Of a stretch of 8,242 bases of DNA, positions 6,683 through 8,242 are shown one piece after another; within the stretch, counting starts at the first letter, position 1; each line of letters begins with the position of its first letter. The notes under the pieces were generated by a model, which saw nothing but the letters and a program-made list of their open reading frames with translations, searched no databases and was not told the DNA's origin. Location: positions 1 to 8,242 of the forward strand of contig JAUVRS010000100.1 of the NCBI GenBank assembly GCA_030597505.1. The letters run 5' to 3'. The position numbers were made by a program, and so were the translations under genes. This stretch comes from Desulfobacteraceae bacterium. Lineage in GTDB: Bacteria; Desulfobacterota; DSM-4660; Desulfatiglandales; Desulfatiglandaceae.

Positions 6683-7366
6683 CTACTCTGTCGCTGAATT
6701 TTCCACTACTAGCCGTATCACTGCCCCGCGCCCTCGGTGCATGCCTTTGTTCAAGTCAATCACCGTGTCTTCGTAGTAGCGAATCCGATAACGGGCAAAA
6801 TAGTTCAAAAGCTCATTGGGTCTGACCAGATAGGCCGGGTTTCGGGGCCCGAAGTGGCCAGTATCCGGTTGATCTGTGGAAAAGTTCTGGAGGATAAAGA
6901 AGCCTCCAGGTTTTAACGCCGTCATGATTCTTTCAAAAAGGGCAGGGTCGTAATAATAGAAATCCGTTATCAGATCGTATTGGGCGCGGCCCATGTCGTA
7001 TTTCCGTAAATCAGCCACCACGGTTTTTATCTCTACCCCACGCTTCCGGGCCAATTTACGTCCTTTTTCAAGACCTTTGGGTGAAATGTCCACGGCCACC
7101 ACTTCAAACCCCTGCTGGGCGAGATACACCGCGTTTCGACCCTCGCCGGCCGCCAGACAGAGGGCCTTGCCCCTGGGGATCTTTTTGATCTGTTCTTTGA
7201 GAAATGTTACCGGCGCCACACCATAGATATAATGTTCACCGCTGTACCGTCTGTCCCATCTTTCTTGTGAGGAGAACAACGGACCCGTCTCTGCCAAAAG
7301 TGCAACGGGTTGCCACAAAATAAAAAGACCAAATAAACTTATCGCGGCTCGCATTCTAAACCCCAT
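6683..7366 (-). CDS. SAM-dependent methyltransferase (TehB-like class) with signal-peptide-like N-terminus
   Basis: A 227-residue protein from ATG 7366; other starts are ATG 7354 (223 residues) and GTG 7387 (234). The methyltransferase fold is clear: WDRRYSG near the start, glycine-rich motif I (LCLAAGEGRNAVYLAQQG), acidic motif II (VVAVDIS), then VVADLRKYD, and ALKPGGFFILQNF as the post-motif III strand. It ends with H-x-G-x-GAVIRLVVE. These features match the widespread class I methyltransferases annotated as TehB or tellurite/thiopurine-type; the substrate is unknown. Unusually, MRAAISLFGLFILWQPVALLAETG before the domain reads as a signal peptide, although SAM is cytoplasmic. It may instead be a membrane anchor or a non-cleaved segment. 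The gene follows the response regulator on the same strand, so they are probably co-transcribed. Its stop lies 16 bases from the stop of the opposing operon. Start choice is uncertain because a hairpin covers the upstream region. Confidence 0.8.
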   Translation of the reverse strand: MGFRMRAAISLFGLFILWQPVALLAETGPLFSSQERWDRRYSGEHYIYGVAPVTFLKEQIKKIPRGKALCLAAGEGRNAVYLAQQGFEVVAVDISPKGLEKGRKLARKRGVEIKTVVADLRKYDMGRAQYDLITDFYYYDPALFERIMTALKPGGFFILQNFSTDQPDTGHFGPRNPAYLVRPNELLNYFARYRIRYYEDTVIDLNKGMHRGRGAVIRLVVENSATE

Positions 7367-7372
7367 AATAAC

Positions 7373-7415
7373 TGAGGCTCCCTGCACTCCGCCGATCGCG
7401 AGTCAGGAAGCCTCA
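7373..7415 (-). repeat. long imperfect hairpin just upstream of the methyltransferase
   Basis: TGAGGCT (7373-7379) pairs with AGCCTCA (7409-7415). Inside it, after one mismatch and small bulges, CCTG/CAGG, ACTC/GAGT and GC/GC also pair, giving about 17 base pairs. Read on the - strand it ends 6 bases before ATG 7366 and buries the only purine-rich binding site (GGGAG) of that start in its 3' arm. No T-run follows on the - strand. It could control methyltransferase translation, act in RNA processing between the two genes, or be a dispersed repeat. Confidence 0.5.
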
Positions 7416-7416
7416 A

Positions 7417-7435
7417 TGGTTTTTATCCAAAACCA
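7417..7435 (-). repeat. second perfect hairpin after the response regulator gene
   Basis: TGGTTTT (7417-7423) and AAAACCA (7429-7435) form a perfect 7-bp stem with a 5-base loop. It lies 12 bases after the response regulator stop and one base from the larger hairpin at 7373-7415. It does not have the GC-rich stem and U-tract of a standard terminator. Confidence 0.45.
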
Positions 7436-7447
7436 GGTCCTGTCAAA

Positions 7448-7951
7448 TCAAATAGACGGCAATGTCTTTATTTTTTCATCCCAGAACGCTTTTTCCTCTT
7501 CCCGCCAGTTCGTTCCATGGAATCTCTTGTCGTAAAATCCCCCCAGCCTCTCAAACCACTTGCCCCATGTACTCTTATTTTTATCTATTGCCTCAAGCAC
7601 ATCTGCAGCGAAGACAGCTATGTTGCTCATTTCATCTTTCGGGGCGTAATAGGCGGCACCTTCTTCTGCAGATCTCTTCAGATTCTCTTCGGATAAACCG
7701 TGTGCGGTAAGCATAAGGGCCGGGATATTATTTTTGTTGGCAATAGAAAGGAGGTCAAATCCCTTTACACCCATAATGTCGAGGACAGCGAGATCATAGG
7801 GTTCGCTTTCAAGAAGCCTCTTGCCTTCCTCAAAAGAGGCGGCGGTATCAATCCGGCACATATCCAGAAGTTCGACCAGTTGATCAAGAACATCACTTTC
7901 ATCGTCTACGATAAGGATTTTCTTCCCCTCTAACAATTTGTCTGGTTCCAT
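7448..7951 (-). CDS. single-domain response regulator with aromatic C-terminal tail
   Basis: A 167-residue protein starting at ATG 7951, with AGGAG about 8-9 bases upstream on the - strand. Residues about 10-125 form a CheY-like receiver domain with every key residue: acidic pair Asp16-Asp17 (ILIVDDE), phospho-acceptor Asp58 (LAVLDIMGVKG), Thr82 (MLTAHG) and Lys105 (APKDE). There is no DNA-binding or enzymatic output domain. Residues about 126-167 instead form a charged, aromatic-rich tail (WGKWFERLGGFYDKRF, NWREEEKAFWDEKI) that I do not recognise as a named domain; it may be a protein-docking element. No sensor kinase is in the window, so it is an orphan here. It is transcribed from the promoter at 8059-8087 and is followed by the methyltransferase. 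Output is likely through protein contact rather than transcription. Confidence 0.9.
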   Translation of the reverse strand: MEPDKLLEGKKILIVDDESDVLDQLVELLDMCRIDTAASFEEGKRLLESEPYDLAVLDIMGVKGFDLLSIANKNNIPALMLTAHGLSEENLKRSAEEGAAYYAPKDEMSNIAVFAADVLEAIDKNKSTWGKWFERLGGFYDKRFHGTNWREEEKAFWDEKIKTLPSI

Positions 7952-8058
7952 TTCTCTTTCTCCTTTAAGATTTATGCCATATATGACGTGTAGCTGCGCA
8001 AACCATGAGTAAACAAGAACCGATTAAAGATTATTGAGTGACCCTCTCTTAGTCAAAA

Positions 8059-8087
8059 AGTATAGAAACCGATGCCCCATGTGTCAA
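8059..8087 (-). promoter_or_regulatory. sigma70-type promoter for the response regulator
   Basis: On the - strand a perfect -35 box TTGACA (8082-8087) is followed by a 17-base spacer and a -10 box TATACT (8059-8064), one base from consensus. Transcription would begin near 8052 and leave a leader of about 100 bases before the response regulator ATG at 7951. The match indicates strong basal expression by the housekeeping sigma factor; no obvious operator overlaps it. Confidence 0.7.
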
Positions 8088-8242
8088 CCATAAAAAAGCC
8101 TCATCTATTTTCCTTTTTCCCTCCCAAAGCGCAAACTGAATTTCAAACCCGGTCTTTTGCCATTGAAGAACCGGGCAAAAACAAGAATAAAAAGCCCTGC
8201 CCCACTATTTGGTCGTTGGGTCTATGCCCTTAACGAACCGGA
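8088..8242. other. non-coding right edge
   Basis: No open frame of useful length is seen on either strand: all three - frames close within 36 bases of the edge, and the + frames show no start with a binding site. The stretch contains the inverted repeat at 8148-8175 and a bulged one at 8211-8239 (GGT-CGTT-GGG paired with CCC-AACG-ACC). It is probably intergenic DNA between the response regulator promoter and a gene outside the window. Confidence 0.5.
8148..8175. repeat. GC-rich inverted repeat, possible terminator of a gene beyond the right edge
   Basis: CCCGGT (8148-8153) and ACCGGG (8170-8175) are perfect complements, extended by CTT/AAG with a one-base bulge. Only a short T-stretch follows on the - strand, so terminator function is weakly supported. 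It sits upstream of the response regulator promoter and would fit the end of a - strand gene lying mostly outside the window. Confidence 0.3.

Noticed and set aside
6664..6685. Possible bidirectional terminator between the convergent genes
   Set aside because: Only 16 bases separate the stops, and I find no stem longer than about four base pairs and no T-run in this gap.
7978..7985. CATATATG palindrome in the response regulator leader
   Set aside because: An 8-base AT-rich palindrome is expected by chance and has no repeated partner nearby.
8211..8242. GGTTCG on the - strand at the right edge, resembling a tRNA T-arm
   Set aside because: The flanking bases do not form a 5-bp T-stem, and no acceptor stem or other arms can be drawn.

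Overview
The window looks like a bacterial chromosome segment from an anaerobic or micro-aerobic respirer. Membrane electron-transfer proteins (multiheme c-type cytochrome, copper centres, NapH/NosR-like iron-sulfur protein), dedicated cytochrome/copper maturation genes and an orphan response regulator make a Desulfobacterota-type (former Deltaproteobacteria) host the best guess. This is an inference from gene content; there is no phylogenetic marker in the window.

Left and centre (1-6666, + strand): one tightly packed gene run that almost certainly began upstream of the window. In order it holds a small PepSY-like protein; a one-helix cytochrome oxidase subunit II-like CuA protein; a membrane-anchored pentaheme cytochrome of the c554 type with extra beta domains at both ends; a secreted blue-copper (cupredoxin) protein; CcdA; a TlpA/ResA-type thioredoxin; and a large membrane protein that fuses a second CuA-type cupredoxin domain to a NapH/NosR-like polyferredoxin. 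Every protein from the CuA protein onward is exported or in the membrane. All but CcdA and the thioredoxin carry predicted redox cofactors on the outer face of the membrane, and those two keep cysteines reduced there. The simplest reading is a dedicated electron-transfer chain: quinol or another membrane donor to the FeS/CuA fusion, to the pentaheme cytochrome and blue copper protein, to the CuA subunit, to a terminal reductase (heme-copper oxidase or NO reductase, or a copper reductase). No catalytic subunit is in the window; it would be expected just upstream.

Right (6683-8242, - strand): a convergent unit with only 16 bases separating it from the large operon. It contains a receiver-only response regulator with an unusual aromatic C-terminal tail, driven by a near-perfect sigma70-type promoter at 8059-8087 with a leader of about 100 bases. 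It is followed by a SAM-dependent methyltransferase of the TehB-like class that, unusually, carries an N-terminal signal-peptide-like segment. Two consecutive hairpins lie between these genes, the second ending just before the likely methyltransferase starts. The last about 150 bases hold only inverted repeats and no recognisable gene.

The most unusual items are the CuA-polyferredoxin fusion and the grouping of three different cupredoxins with a pentaheme cytochrome and a CcdA/TlpA pair.
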